Source: Iamia majanohamensis (lineage in GTDB: Bacteria; Actinomycetota; Acidimicrobiia; Acidimicrobiales; Iamiaceae). From it: a DNA stretch of 64,000 nucleotides. Positions 26,445 to 35,815 of the stretch are shown piece after piece. The stretch's first letter is position 1. Each line of letters starts with the position of its first letter. Location: the NCBI RefSeq assembly GCF_028532485.1, contig NZ_CP116942.1:3286001-3350000 (forward strand), written 5' to 3'. Below the pieces are notes generated by a model. The model searched no databases, had not been told where the DNA came from, and saw only the letters and a list, made by a program, of their open reading frames with translations. The position numbers were made by a program, and so were the translations under genes.

Positions 26445-27284
26445 TCAGGGGAGGGGGGCGCCCTCGAGGGCCTCGCGGAGCACGACCCCGGCGGCCAGCC
26501 GCACCAGCGGCTCGACGTCGCCCTGGAGGACGACGAGGGCGTCGGGGGCGACGCCGTCGGAGACCCGGACCCGGCCCCGGCCGACGCGGACGGTGGCCGC
26601 GCTGGGACCGGAGCGGATCCCGACGGCCACGTCGGCGGGGGCGGCGAGGACGAGGGTGCGGACCCCGGCGTTGGCCAGCAGCACGGTGACGGCCTCCGCC
26701 GCCAGGGCGCCGAGCAGGCCCACCTCCGGGTCGTCGGCCCCCTCGACCACCGGGGCGGGCGGGGCCAGGCGGGCCAACGTGCCCAGCGCCGTCCCCACGC
26801 CGACGGCCGGGGCCGCGACGGCCAGGCCGACGGCGGCGAGCGGCACGTCGACGAGCGTCGCCCGCCCCACGCGACCGGTGCGGAGGGCCTCCACGACCCG
26901 CCGGGTGCGGGACTCGACCTCGGCCTCCAGGCGGCCCCGGACGACGACGGCGCGCACGCCGCGGACGGTGGCCGGCGGCAGCACCTCGGCGAGGCTGTCG
27001 GGGGGCACGGGGTAGCCGGCCCGGGCGCAGGCCGTGGCGTGCTCGTCGAGGGCGAGGCGGACGTCGCCGTCGGGCACGGACCCGGCGAAGGCCCGCCACT
27101 CGCCGTGGACCCAGGCCATGACCGTCGCGCCCCGGGCCCGGGCCACCGAGACGAGCACGTCCTCGCGCAACGAGGCGGGGACCGGCGCGCCCGGCACCAT
27201 GCTGCGGAGGCCCGAGGGCCCGGTGGCCAGCGCCTCCACGGCCCAGGCCCCGACCGAGCGCAGGCCGCGCAGCGTGGGCGTCAC
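26445..27284 (-). CDS. Uncharacterised protein, possible SCP2-like C-terminal domain
   Basis: 279 residues, not recognised with confidence. The C-terminal strand pattern (DALVVLQGDVEPLVRLAAGVVLREAL) resembles the sterol-carrier/SCP2-like domain found in actinobacterial maleylpyruvate-isomerase and acetyltransferase families. The middle contains an Ala/Gly/Val-rich hydrophobic stretch (VPLAAVGLAVAAPAVGVGTAL). GTG 27284 overlaps the TetR stop by 4 nt, so it is co-translated with the regulator and is probably its principal target or partner. Confidence 0.6.
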   Translation of the reverse strand: MTPTLRGLRSVGAWAVEALATGPSGLRSMVPGAPVPASLREDVLVSVARARGATVMAWVHGEWRAFAGSVPDGDVRLALDEHATACARAGYPVPPDSLAEVLPPATVRGVRAVVVRGRLEAEVESRTRRVVEALRTGRVGRATLVDVPLAAVGLAVAAPAVGVGTALGTLARLAPPAPVVEGADDPEVGLLGALAAEAVTVLLANAGVRTLVLAAPADVAVGIRSGPSAATVRVGRGRVRVSDGVAPDALVVLQGDVEPLVRLAAGVVLREALEGAPLP

Positions 27285-27928
27285 CGGCCCACCCCGAGCA
27301 CGGCCCGGATCATCTCGGCCACGACGGCCGCCGCCTCGTCGATGCTGCGGCCGTCGAGCGTGCGCAGGACGTCCCAGGAGGCCCAGGTGGCGGCCAGGTC
27401 GACCATGTCGAGCAGCCGCTCGCGGCGCTCGGCGGGGGCGGCCGCCAGCTCCGGGGCGAAGACCTGCTCCACCTCGGCGCGGAAGAACTCGTGGCCGGCC
27501 TGGACCTTGCTGCGGATCGCGGGCGACATGGGCCCGTGGACGGCCCCGGCCCGCCGCACCGGGGTGATCGCCTCGAGCAGCTGGGCCCGCTGGGCGACCA
27601 GGGCGTCGAGGCGCTCGTCGAAGGAGAGCTCCGGGGCGATGGGGCGCAGCAGGTCGGCGACCTGTTCCACGGCGCGCTCGGCGACCATGGTGAAGAGGGC
27701 CTCGAGGTCGTCGAAGTGCTGGAAGACCGAGCGCACCGAGACCCCCGCCTCCTGGGCGATGCGGGGGGCGGTGGGGCGGACGTCGCCCTGGTTGATGAGC
27801 GCGACGCAGGCCTCGACGATCGCCTCGCGGGTGCGCCGGGCCCGGGCCGTGCGCCCGTCGACCGGCGCGTCCTCCGCCACCGAGGCGGTGGCGGCCGTGA
27901 CCCCCCCGCCGGTCGTCCCTCCGTCCAT
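27281..27928 (-). CDS. TetR family transcriptional regulator
   Basis: 215 residues. Residues ~30-80 form the TetR helix-turn-helix (REAIVEACVALI, APRIAQEAGVSVRSVFQHFDDLEALF); the rest is the ligand/dimer domain. TAGGAT at 27935-27940 (minus strand) is 6 nt before the ATG, so its mRNA is likely leaderless. It probably controls itself and the coupled downstream gene, and perhaps the divergent metallo-hydrolase at 28035, but I see no clear palindrome in the 106-bp gap. Confidence 0.88.
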   Translation of the reverse strand: MDGGTTGGGVTAATASVAEDAPVDGRTARARRTREAIVEACVALINQGDVRPTAPRIAQEAGVSVRSVFQHFDDLEALFTMVAERAVEQVADLLRPIAPELSFDERLDALVAQRAQLLEAITPVRRAGAVHGPMSPAIRSKVQAGHEFFRAEVEQVFAPELAAAPAERRERLLDMVDLAATWASWDVLRTLDGRSIDEAAAVVAEMIRAVLGVGR

Positions 27929-28034
27929 CGTCCGATCCTACGTGAGCGCCGGGGGACGGCCCCCCGCCTGCACCCCGGCCGCCAGGCGCGGCGCGCCCGC
28001 CCGGCCTCCCTCCTAGGGTGCGGGCGCCCCCGGC

Positions 28035-29351
28035 GTGGAGGACCCCGTGACCGACCTTCTCGACCTGTCCGACCGCATCCTCGACGGCGTCGCCGACGCC
28101 GCCGACCACCACCCCTTCGCACCCCGCGGGGTGCTGGCCGAGGTGGCCGACGACACCGCCTTCGTCGAGTCGTTCGCCAACGTGTCGGCGCTGCGGACCG
28201 GCGACGGGCTCGTCCTGGTCGACACCGGCAGCCCCTTCTCGGCGGCCGACGTGCACCGGGCGGTGCGGGGCTGGGACGGCTCCCGGGTCCACACCGCCGT
28301 CTACACCCACGGCCACATCGACCACGTGTTCGGCACCGCGCCGTTCGAGGAGGAGGCGCGCGCCGCAGGCGACCCCCCGCTCGAGGTGGTGGCCCACGAG
28401 GCCGTGCCCCACCGCTTCGACCGCTACGAGGCCTGCGCCGGCTACAACGCAGTGATCAACCAGCGCCAGTTCCGCGCCCCCGGCCTGCGCTGGCCCACCG
28501 ACTACCGACGCCCCGACACCACCTACCGCGACCGGCTCGACCTCTCGGTCGGGGGCGTCGCCCTGGAGCTCCACCACGCCCGGGGCGAGACCGACGACGC
28601 CACCTGGGTCTGGGTGCCGGAGCGGCGGGCCGTGTGCACCGGCGACCTGGTCATCTGGTGCGCACCCAACGCCGGGAACCCCCAGAAGGTGCAGCGCTAC
28701 GCGGCCGACTGGGCCGTCGCCCTGCGGGCCATGGCGGCCCTCGAGCCCGAGCTGCTCCTGCCCGGCCACGGGCTCCCGGTGCGCGGCCGGGCGCGGGTGC
28801 AGGCTGTGCTCACCGACACCGCCACCCTGCTCGAGGTCCTGCACGACCAGACCCTCGCCCTCATGAACGAGGGGGCCCGCCTCGACGACATCGTCCACAC
28901 CGTCCGGGCCCCCGAGGAGCTGCTGGCCAAGCCGTACCTCCGGCCCATCTACGACGACCCGGAGTTCCTCGTCCGGGGGGTCTGGCGCCTCTACGGCGGC
29001 TGGTACGACGGCAACCCGGCCCACCTGAAGCCGGCGCCCGACGCGGCCCTCGCCGCCGAGGTCGCCTCGCTGGCGGGGGGCGCCTCGGCCCTGGCCGACC
29101 GGGCCCGGGCACTGGTCGCGGCCGGGTCCGACGCCGACCTCCGCGTGGCCGGCCACCTCGCGGAGATGGCCGTCCAGGCCGGCGGGGACGACCCCGGGCT
29201 GCACCGGGCCCGCGCCGAGGTGTTCGGGGCCCGGGCCCGGGCCGAGCGCTCGCTCATGGCCCAGGGCGTGTTCCGGTGGGCGGCCCAGGAGTCCGACGAC
29301 GCCGTGGCCGCCGCGTTTGCGGCTCCGGAGGACGCTGCGCCGGAGGGCTAG
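28035..29351 (+). CDS. Metallo-beta-lactamase fold hydrolase, alkylsulfatase-like
   Basis: 438 residues. THGHIDH at about residues 91-97 is the HxHxDH zinc motif; LLPGHG supplies a later His. DPEFLVRGVWRLYGGWYDGNPAHLKP is the alkyl-sulfatase dimerisation-domain signature, and a helical C-terminal region follows. The fold is that of SdsA1/BDS1-type alkyl sulfatases, though related proteins of this length have other roles. GTG 28035 is used; GTG 28047 is possible. TAGGGT at 28014-28019 is a likely -10. The stop codon shares CTAG with the stop of the convergent gene. Confidence 0.8.
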   Translation: MEDPVTDLLDLSDRILDGVADAADHHPFAPRGVLAEVADDTAFVESFANVSALRTGDGLVLVDTGSPFSAADVHRAVRGWDGSRVHTAVYTHGHIDHVFGTAPFEEEARAAGDPPLEVVAHEAVPHRFDRYEACAGYNAVINQRQFRAPGLRWPTDYRRPDTTYRDRLDLSVGGVALELHHARGETDDATWVWVPERRAVCTGDLVIWCAPNAGNPQKVQRYAADWAVALRAMAALEPELLLPGHGLPVRGRARVQAVLTDTATLLEVLHDQTLALMNEGARLDDIVHTVRAPEELLAKPYLRPIYDDPEFLVRGVWRLYGGWYDGNPAHLKPAPDAALAAEVASLAGGASALADRARALVAAGSDADLRVAGHLAEMAVQAGGDDPGLHRARAEVFGARARAERSLMAQGVFRWAAQESDDAVAAAFAAPEDAAPEG

Positions 29352-29842
29352 GCGCCGGGGCGCACCTCGACCACCGACCCGTGGTGGGCCACCACCCGCC
29401 AGCCGTCGGCGTGCCGCCGCAGCACGTTGAGCGCCGCTGCGGTGGTGCCGACCGCGTCGCCCGCCGCCCCCAGCAGGTTCTCGTCGAGGGTCACCCAGGC
29501 CACGTCCCCGTCGACCCGCACCCGCTCGTCGGTGACGAACACCTGGAGCGGGGCCACCTGGTCGAAGATGGCGAACCAGGAGGCCGACACCGCGGCCCAG
29601 CCGTGGAGGGTGGCCCACCCCGGGTGGGTGCAGGCCACGTCGTCCTCGTGGGCCCACAGGTCCGACATGGCGTCGAGGTCGCGGGCCTCGAAGGCGGCGT
29701 AGAACCGCTCGACCACCAGGCGGACCGCGGCCTCGTCGTCGGCGGGGCTCGGGGGCGGGGCGGCGTCGATCCGGACACGGTAGTGGCGGCGCGCCGGGCT
29801 CCCGCCGGGAGGGCTGCGACCAGCGGCGGACGGATCGCTCAT
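29348..29842 (-). CDS. SnoaL/NTF2-like (DUF4440-type) protein
   Basis: 164 residues. After a basic leader of ~30 residues, the NTF2-like pattern is clear: VVERFYAAFEARDLDAMSDLWAHEDDVACTHPGW, WAAVSASW, then strands VAWVTLDENLL and GWRVVAHHGS. Proteins of this group are often annotated as SnoaL-like or DUF4440; catalytic role unknown. ATG 29842. It is divergent from the next gene with a 30-bp gap. Confidence 0.78.
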   Translation of the reverse strand: MSDPSAAGRSPPGGSPARRHYRVRIDAAPPPSPADDEAAVRLVVERFYAAFEARDLDAMSDLWAHEDDVACTHPGWATLHGWAAVSASWFAIFDQVAPLQVFVTDERVRVDGDVAWVTLDENLLGAAGDAVGTTAAALNVLRRHADGWRVVAHHGSVVEVRPGA

Positions 29843-29872
29843 GATCCGTTCGGCCCATCCGATGGGTCCGGG

Positions 29873-30313
29873 ATGGGATGGCCCCGCCACCACGGTCCCG
29901 ACGACCTCGACCGCGCCCTCGCCGCGCTGCCCGCCGGCCACGTCGTGCGCGCCCTCGGCCCGGCCCGCTTCGTGCTCGGGCCCTCGGGGGCCCAGGTGGT
30001 CAGCCTCGACGACGGGAGCCCGGACGCCCCCCGGGCGGTGGCCCGGCTGGCGTCGGTGGTGCGCTCGGCCCTGGCCGAGCGGGCCGCGTGGGTGCCCTAC
30101 GTCGACGCCTTCCTGGTCACCGACGGCGACGGCCCCCGCCCGCCGGCCACCCCGGTCCCCCCGCGCCTGATCCCCAGCACCCTCGTCGAGGGCCCTGCGG
30201 TCCTGACCCGGGACGAGCTGCACCGCCTCGTCGCCTGCGTCGAGGACGGCGCCCTCGACGGGCTCGACGCCGTGGCCCCGGACCCCCGCGGCCACCACGT
30301 GTCCCCGGGCTGA
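29873..30313 (+). CDS. Hypothetical protein
   Basis: 146 residues, not recognised. It has a short N-terminal helix, an extended beta segment (ALGPARFVLGPSGAQVVSLDDG) and a helical middle (VARLASVVRSALAERAAWVPYVDAFLVTDGDG). The pattern is vaguely like the NERD-type nuclease N-terminal strands but without convincing catalytic residues. ATG 29873. Divergent from the SnoaL-like gene and upstream of the RecB-type nuclease. Confidence 0.5.
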   Translation: MGWPRHHGPDDLDRALAALPAGHVVRALGPARFVLGPSGAQVVSLDDGSPDAPRAVARLASVVRSALAERAAWVPYVDAFLVTDGDGPRPPATPVPPRLIPSTLVEGPAVLTRDELHRLVACVEDGALDGLDAVAPDPRGHHVSPG

Positions 30314-30395
30314 GGCACCGCGCACGGGTGCGCGCCCGTCGAGGGCGGCGCACCCTCCCCCCGGGCTGTCACACCCCGCGGGTACCGTCGGGGGC

Positions 30396-31235
30396 ATGGC
30401 GCTGCCGGTCCCCACCACCCTCTCCCCGTCGAAGGTCTCGTCGTTCAAGGACTGCGCCCTGGCCTTCCGGTTCTCCGCCATCGACCGCATCCCGGAGCCC
30501 ACCTCACCGGCCATGGCCAGGGGCACGCTCGTGCACGCCGCCCTCGAGCGCCTCTTCGGCCTCGAGCCCGACGACCGCACCGTCGACGCCGCCCTGGGCT
30601 GCCTGGCCGACGCCACCGCGGCGATGGACGGGCCCGACGGCGAGCTGGCCGAGCTCGACCTGGCCGACGACGAGCGGGCCACGTTCCTGGGCCAGGCCGA
30701 GCAGCTGGTGCGCAACTACTTCCTGCTGGAGGACCCGCGCCGCATCCGCCCCATCGGCCTCGAGCTGCGCCTCCAGGCCCCGGTGGGCGACCACGCCCTG
30801 GTCGGCATCATCGACCGCCTCGAGCTCGACGAGGACGGCGAGCTCCTGGTCACCGACTACAAGACGGGCCGCGCCCCCTCGGACCGCTACGAGCAGTCGA
30901 AGATGGGCGGCATCCACTTCTACTCCCTGCTCTGCGAGGAGCTCCTGGGCCGGCGTCCGGCCCGCATCCAGCTGCTCCACCTGGCCGAGCCGGTGGTCAT
31001 CACCGCCACCCCCACCGACCAGTCGACCCGGGGGCTCCGCACCCGGGTGGGGGCCGTGTGGCAGGCGGTCACCCAGGCCTGCGAGCGCGAGGACTTCCGG
31101 CCCAAGCCCGGCCCGCTGTGCCGGTGGTGCTCCTTCCAGCAGTGGTGCCCCCAGTTCGGCGGCGACCCGGCACGGGCGGCCGCCGACGCCGAGGCCGGGG
31201 TCCGCCCGGTGGCCCTGGCCGCCCAGGCCTCCTGA
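30396..31235 (+). CDS. RecB-family PD-(D/E)XK exonuclease with Fe-S-type cysteines
   Basis: 279 residues. The nuclease core is seen as RGTLVHAALERLF, GIIDRLELDEDGELLVTDYKTG (catalytic Asp and Lys in the D...DYKTG arrangement) and QSKMGGIHFYSLL. Three cysteines near the C-terminus (CRWCSFQQWC) with an N-terminal cysteine in FKDCAL match the Fe-S-clamp layout of AddB/Cas4-type nucleases. Stand-alone actinobacterial proteins of this kind are inferred to act in DNA repair. TACCGT at 30383-30388 lies 7 nt before the ATG (leaderless). Confidence 0.85.
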   Translation: MALPVPTTLSPSKVSSFKDCALAFRFSAIDRIPEPTSPAMARGTLVHAALERLFGLEPDDRTVDAALGCLADATAAMDGPDGELAELDLADDERATFLGQAEQLVRNYFLLEDPRRIRPIGLELRLQAPVGDHALVGIIDRLELDEDGELLVTDYKTGRAPSDRYEQSKMGGIHFYSLLCEELLGRRPARIQLLHLAEPVVITATPTDQSTRGLRTRVGAVWQAVTQACEREDFRPKPGPLCRWCSFQQWCPQFGGDPARAAADAEAGVRPVALAAQAS

Positions 31236-31294
31236 CGTGCCGCCCCGCGGTGCTGGGCGCCGGGCCGGGGCGGGCGGCCCCGTAGTCTCCGTCC

Positions 31295-31957
31295 ATGGCC
31301 GCCACCGACCCCCGCGTCGACCCCCCGGAGCCCGAGGGGCCCGCTGACGGCGAGGCGCCCGTCGACGCCGTGGTCGAGGCGGTGGGCGAGATCGCCCAGG
31401 GCCCGCCGCCGGACTGGTCCCGCGACCTGACGAGCAGGCTGCGCGGCTTCGACGACGCCGTCGACGCCGTGTTCGAGGCCCGCCTCCGGGGCCGGGCGCC
31501 GGTCGACCGGGTCATGTACTCGGTCACGGAGCTGGCCGACTTCAGCCTCCTCTGGCACCTCCTCGGTGCGTCCCGGGCCCTGCGGTCGGACCGCCACGCC
31601 CTCGAGGCCATCCGGCTCTCGGCCGTCCTCGGCGTCGAGTCCACCGTGGTCAACGGGGTCCTCAAGTCGCTGTTCAAGCGGGAGCGACCCGTGCCCGCGT
31701 CGCCCCGCCCCCACCACCTCCGCATCCCGCTCACCACCAGCTTCCCGAGCGGCCACGCCAGCGCCGCCTTCTGCGCCGCCACCCTCCTGGCCGACGGCCG
31801 CCCCCGCGCCACCAAGGCGGGCTGGTACGGCCTGGCCGGCGTCGTCGCCTCCAGCCGGGTGCACGTCAAGATCCACCACGCCAGCGACGTGCTGGGCGGC
31901 GTGGCCGTGGGGCTCGTCGTGGGCCGGGTGGCCCGGAGGCTCTGGCGCCGGCCCTGA
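31295..31957 (+). CDS. PAP2-type phosphatase
   Basis: 220 residues. All three PAP2 signature blocks are present: KSLFKRERP, SFPSGH and SRVHVKIHHASD. The membrane segments are short (VVNGVLKS region, AGVVASS, VLGGVAVGLVVG), so it is a membrane-associated lipid phosphate or diphosphate phosphatase; related actinobacterial proteins act in arabinan/galactan or PgpB-like steps. TAGTCT at 31283-31288 is 6 nt before the ATG, suggesting its own leaderless transcript. Confidence 0.85.
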   Translation: MAATDPRVDPPEPEGPADGEAPVDAVVEAVGEIAQGPPPDWSRDLTSRLRGFDDAVDAVFEARLRGRAPVDRVMYSVTELADFSLLWHLLGASRALRSDRHALEAIRLSAVLGVESTVVNGVLKSLFKRERPVPASPRPHHLRIPLTTSFPSGHASAAFCAATLLADGRPRATKAGWYGLAGVVASSRVHVKIHHASDVLGGVAVGLVVGRVARRLWRRP

Positions 31958-31999
31958 GCGGCGTGGAAGAACGGGCCCGACCCCGCCGTTGACCCGACC

Positions 32000-32599
32000 A
32001 TGACCGCCTTCGCCGTGACCTGGGACTACCGCTGCCCCTTCGCCCGCAACGCCCACGAGCACGTGCTCGCCGGCCTGGCCGACGGGGCTGGGTGGGACGT
32101 CACCTTCGTCCCCTTCTCCCTCGGGCAGGTGCACGTGGAGGAGGGCCAGGCCCCCATCTGGGACCGCCCCGAGGAGGACAGCGGGCTCACCGCCCTGCAG
32201 GTGGGCGTGCACGTGCGCGACACCGCCCCCGAGGCCTTCAGGGCCGTGCACCACGACCTGTTCGCGGCCCGCCACGACCACGGCTGCGACCTCCGCGACC
32301 GCGATGTGCTGGCCAAGGTCCTGGCCGACCACGGCCTCGACGCCGACGCCGCCCTGGCCGCGGTCGACGACGGGTCCCTGCTGGCCACCATCCGAGCCGA
32401 GCACGAGGCCGCCGCCTCGACCCACGACGTCTGGGGCGTGCCCACCTTCGTGCTGGGCGACCACGCCGCCTTCGTGCGGCTCATGGACCGCCCCGGCGAC
32501 GACGGCGCCCACGCCCGGGCCACCGTCGACCGCGTCGTCGGGCTGCTGGCCGACGCCCCCACCATCAACGAGTTCAAGCACACGTCCCTGGCGCGCTGA
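32000..32599 (+). CDS. DsbA-like thioredoxin-fold protein, single-Cys active site
   Basis: 199 residues. The fold is DsbA/2-hydroxychromene-carboxylate isomerase-like: strand AVTWDYRCPFARNAHEH at the active site, helical insert, then the cis-Pro region GVPTFVLGDH. The site reads RCPFA, so only the first Cys of CxxC remains, which favours a glutathione/mycothiol-transferase-like or isomerase function over a disulfide oxidase. Substrate unknown. Confidence 0.72.
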   Translation: MTAFAVTWDYRCPFARNAHEHVLAGLADGAGWDVTFVPFSLGQVHVEEGQAPIWDRPEEDSGLTALQVGVHVRDTAPEAFRAVHHDLFAARHDHGCDLRDRDVLAKVLADHGLDADAALAAVDDGSLLATIRAEHEAAASTHDVWGVPTFVLGDHAAFVRLMDRPGDDGAHARATVDRVVGLLADAPTINEFKHTSLAR

Positions 32600-32642
32600 C
32601 CGCCCGGCCCCCGACCCTCCCGGGGACGCCTACCCTCCGGGC

Positions 32643-34040
32643 GTGGCCGACGACCGACACCTGAGCGACGTCGAGGCCCTCATGTGGGCCCTGGACGCCG
32701 ACCCCCACCTCTCGTCGACCTTCGCCAACGTCACGCTGTTCGACCACCCGGCCGACCTGGCCCGGTTCCGGGAGCGCATGGCCGACGCCCTCGTCGCCGT
32801 GCCCCGGCTCCGCCGCCGGGTGGAGGAGGGCCTGGCCGGCCTGGGCACGCCCACGTGGGTCGACGAGCCGGAGGTCGACCTCGACCGCCACGTCCGCCAG
32901 GTCACCCTCGACCGCCCGGGCACGATGCGCCAGCTCCTCGACCTCGCCGTCGAGGTGGCGGCCACCCCGTTCGACCGCACCCGCCCCCTCTGGGAGTTCG
33001 TGCTGGTCGAGGGCCTCGAGGACGGGCGCGGGGCCATGGTGCAGAAGCTGCACCACACGATCACCGACGGCGTGGGCGGGATCCGCATGTCGGAGCAGTT
33101 CATCGACGTCGAGCGCGACCCCGGACCCCGTCCGGTCCCCAGCCCTCCCCCCGAGGCCGATCCGCCCCCGCCGGGGCCGGACTCCCCCGTCGAGGGCCTC
33201 ACCGACGCCCTGGCCGAGCTGACCCGCACGCCGCGCGAGCTGGTGCGCCAAGCGGTGGAGGGCACGGCCGGGTTGGTGGGCGACCCCGCCCGGCTGACCG
33301 AGCTGCCGGGCGACGCGGCCGCCACCGTGCGCTCCCTCGTCCGCCAGCTCGGCGTCACCGGCTCCGCCCTCTCGCCCCTCTGGCAGGAGCGGGGCCTCGA
33401 GCGCCGGCTCGAGCTGCTGAAGGTCCCGCTCGACCGGGCCAAGGCCGCGTCCGCCAGCCTCGGGGGCAGCGTCAACGACCTGTTCGTCACCGGGGCGGCC
33501 GGCGGCGCGGGCGCCTACCACCGGGCGCGCGGGGTGGAGGTGGACGAGCTGCGGATGGCCATGCCGGTCAGCACCCGGGCCAAGGGCGGGTCGCGGAGCC
33601 CGGCCGGGAACGCCTTCGCCCCGACGCGCGTGCGGGTGCCCACCGACGCCGACCCCCGGGCCCGGTTCGCCGAGGTGAGCGCCCGGCTGGCCGTGACCAA
33701 GGAGGAGCGGGCCGTGGGCTTCGCCGGTGCCGTCGCCGGCCTGGGCACGCTGCTGCCCGGCCCCGTGCTCACCCGGCTGGTGCGCCAGCAGACCGCCACG
33801 GTGGACTTCACCACCTCGAACGTGCGCGGTGCGCCGTTCCCCCTCTACATCGCCGGGGCGCGCATCGAGGGGAACCACCCCATCGGCCCCCTCGGCGGGA
33901 CGGCCTGGAACCTCACGACCATCTCGGTCGACGGCAGCCTCGACATGGGGCTGCACCTCGACGCCGGGGCGGTCGACGACCCCGTGCTGCTCCGGACCTC
34001 GCTGGAGGCGTCCTTCGCGGAGCTGCTGGCCCTGGCCTGA
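32643..34040 (+). CDS. Wax ester synthase/diacylglycerol acyltransferase (WS/DGAT)
   Basis: 465 residues, the usual family length. HHTITDG at about residues 137-143 is the HHxxxDG catalytic motif, and the C-terminal half has the conserved GGSVNDLFV, PVSTR and TTSNVRGAPFPLYIAGA blocks. It should make triacylglycerol or wax esters from acyl-CoA at lipid inclusions, implying neutral-lipid storage. TACCCT at 32631-32636 is 6 nt before GTG 32643 (leaderless). Confidence 0.9.
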   Translation: MADDRHLSDVEALMWALDADPHLSSTFANVTLFDHPADLARFRERMADALVAVPRLRRRVEEGLAGLGTPTWVDEPEVDLDRHVRQVTLDRPGTMRQLLDLAVEVAATPFDRTRPLWEFVLVEGLEDGRGAMVQKLHHTITDGVGGIRMSEQFIDVERDPGPRPVPSPPPEADPPPPGPDSPVEGLTDALAELTRTPRELVRQAVEGTAGLVGDPARLTELPGDAAATVRSLVRQLGVTGSALSPLWQERGLERRLELLKVPLDRAKAASASLGGSVNDLFVTGAAGGAGAYHRARGVEVDELRMAMPVSTRAKGGSRSPAGNAFAPTRVRVPTDADPRARFAEVSARLAVTKEERAVGFAGAVAGLGTLLPGPVLTRLVRQQTATVDFTTSNVRGAPFPLYIAGARIEGNHPIGPLGGTAWNLTTISVDGSLDMGLHLDAGAVDDPVLLRTSLEASFAELLALA

Positions 34041-34055
34041 GCCAGGACGTCCGGC

Positions 34056-34265
34056 TCAGCCGGGGAGGGACCCCTCGTCGACGCCGACCCCTGCCTCCGC
34101 GGCGACATCGCCGTCCGCGGACATGAGGAGGAGGCGCAGGTCGAGGAGGAGGTCCGACATCTCGGCCGACGACACCAGCTCGCGCGAGGCGAGCTGGGGC
34201 AGCGACCGGTCGATGACGGTCAGGGCTTCGGTGATGGCGGTGTCGGTCTGCGGCACAGCGCTCAC
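34056..34265 (-). CDS. Small hypothetical helical protein
   Basis: 69 residues, mostly helical ([39 protein letters not shown]) with an acidic tail. Not recognised. GTG 34265 is preferred over GTG 34292 because the latter would leave almost no room for a promoter before the divergent kinase gene. The proximity to the kinase may mean shared regulation. Confidence 0.5.
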   Translation of the reverse strand: MSAVPQTDTAITEALTVIDRSLPQLASRELVSSAEMSDLLLDLRLLLMSADGDVAAEAGVGVDEGSLPG

Positions 34266-34333
34266 CCTATCCCCCACCCGGGGTCGCACCACGCGCGCCA
34301 GGGCCGGGGACCCGTGCCCGTAGGGTGCGCCGC

Positions 34334-35815
34334 ATGGAGTACCGGGTTGTGCGGCGACTCGGGCGCGGGGGCATGGGGGTCGTCGACCTGGCCGTCGCGC
34401 CCGACGGTGCCGAGGTCGCCCTGAAGCGCCTCTCGCTCCACGGCACGCCGGAGGAGATCGCCCGGGCCCGGGCCCGCATCCGCCGCGAGGCCGAGGTGCT
34501 GTCGTCGCTCGACCACCCGACCATCGTGCGCCTCCTCGACCTGGTGGACGACGGCGACGACGTGGTGCTCGTCATGCCCTACCTCGCCGGCGGCAGCCTC
34601 CACGACCGGGTGGCCACCCACGGACCGCTCGACCCCCACGACGTGGAGGTGCTGGCCGACCGCCTCCTCGACGCCCTGGCCGCCGCCCACCGCCAAGGCG
34701 TGGTCCACCGCGACATCAAGCCCGAGAACGTGCTCTTCACCACCGAGGGCGAGCCCCGGCTGGTCGACTTCGGCGTGGCCCGGGCCAGCGACCACACCGC
34801 CGGGCTCACGGCCACGGCCATGGTGGTCGGCACCCCCGGGTTCATGGCCCCGGAGCAGGCCCGGGGCGAGGAGGCGGGCGCCGCCGCCGACGTCTTCTCC
34901 CTGGGCGCCACCCTCCTCTTCGCCCTCACCGGCGAGGGCCCGTTCGGCCGGGTCGACACCGACCCCCGCGTCCTCATGCACCGAGCCGCCCTGGGCCGGG
35001 TCGAGCGACCGCCGCGCGACCTCCCTCCCCACCTGCGCGCCGTGCTCACCGGCGCCCTCGAGCGCCAGGCCGCCCGCCGACCCTCCGCAGCCCGGCTCCG
35101 GGGCGGGACCGACGGCACGTCGCCCCTCACCGGGCTGGCCGACGCCGTGCGCCGCCACCGCACCCTCGTGCTCGGCGGCGTCGCGGTGGTGCTCGCCCTC
35201 CTGCTGGTGGGCGGGGCGGTGGTCCTCCTCGCCGGCGACGGCGAGCCCGACGCCTCCGCCACCCCCACCACGACGACCACCACCGCCCCGGCCAGCACGA
35301 CCACCACCGTGCCCCCCTGCGAGCCCACGCCCTTCCAGCGGTGCCGGCCCGACGGCACCCTGGCGCCGCCCTACCCCAACACCGACGGCGAGACCTGCGA
35401 CGAGGGCTACGAGGACTACGACGACTACCCGCTGAACGGCTGCGAGGCGGGTCCCGACGGCCTCGACGACCCCACGGTGCTCACCGCGGACGACCCCGAG
35501 GTGGAGGGCACGATCGTGCCCCGCGACGAGGTGGACCGCTTCGTGCTGCCCGTCGACGACGGGTTCGACCTCACCTGCAGCGGCCGCCTCACCATCACCC
35601 TGTCGGCCCCCTCGGCCATGACCATGGAGCTCGAGGTGCGCCGCGACGGCCAGCGCGTGGGGCGGGAGATCAGCGCCGAGGGCCGCGACGCGGTGGTGGA
35701 GCTGGGCGAGTCCTGCGGCAGCGACGACACCGGCGAGCTCGACGTCTCCGTGCGGGCCGTGGGCTCCGACCGCAGCCCCGAGCCCTACACCCTCCGCCGC
35801 GACGGAGGCTTCTAG
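34334..35815 (+). CDS. Transmembrane Ser/Thr protein kinase with Cys-containing extracellular domain
   Basis: 493 residues. Residues 1-260 are a Hanks kinase ([46 protein letters not shown]). A membrane helix lies at ~277-300 ([25 protein letters not shown]), then a Thr-rich linker, and an extracellular part of ~170 residues with six cysteines and a predicted beta-rich end ([23 protein letters not shown]). No PASTA repeats. TAGGGT at 34321-34326 is 7 nt before the ATG (leaderless). A dispersed repeat begins directly after the stop. Confidence 0.87.
   Translation: MEYRVVRRLGRGGMGVVDLAVAPDGAEVALKRLSLHGTPEEIARARARIRREAEVLSSLDHPTIVRLLDLVDDGDDVVLVMPYLAGGSLHDRVATHGPLDPHDVEVLADRLLDALAAAHRQGVVHRDIKPENVLFTTEGEPRLVDFGVARASDHTAGLTATAMVVGTPGFMAPEQARGEEAGAAADVFSLGATLLFALTGEGPFGRVDTDPRVLMHRAALGRVERPPRDLPPHLRAVLTGALERQAARRPSAARLRGGTDGTSPLTGLADAVRRHRTLVLGGVAVVLALLLVGGAVVLLAGDGEPDASATPTTTTTTAPASTTTTVPPCEPTPFQRCRPDGTLAPPYPNTDGETCDEGYEDYDDYPLNGCEAGPDGLDDPTVLTADDPEVEGTIVPRDEVDRFVLPVDDGFDLTCSGRLTITLSAPSAMTMELEVRRDGQRVGREISAEGRDAVVELGESCGSDDTGELDVSVRAVGSDRSPEPYTLRRDGGF

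Noticed and set aside
27285-29858. Upstream extension of the frame that contains the 26445-27284 gene
   Set aside because: The extension is antisense to the metallo-hydrolase and overlaps the TetR gene in another frame; only the C-terminal 279 residues look like protein and GTG 27284 couples to TetR.
30714-31235. Cas4 identity for the RecB-type nuclease
   Set aside because: The cysteine layout is similar but there is no CRISPR locus; stand-alone RecB-family actinobacterial exonuclease is the better call.
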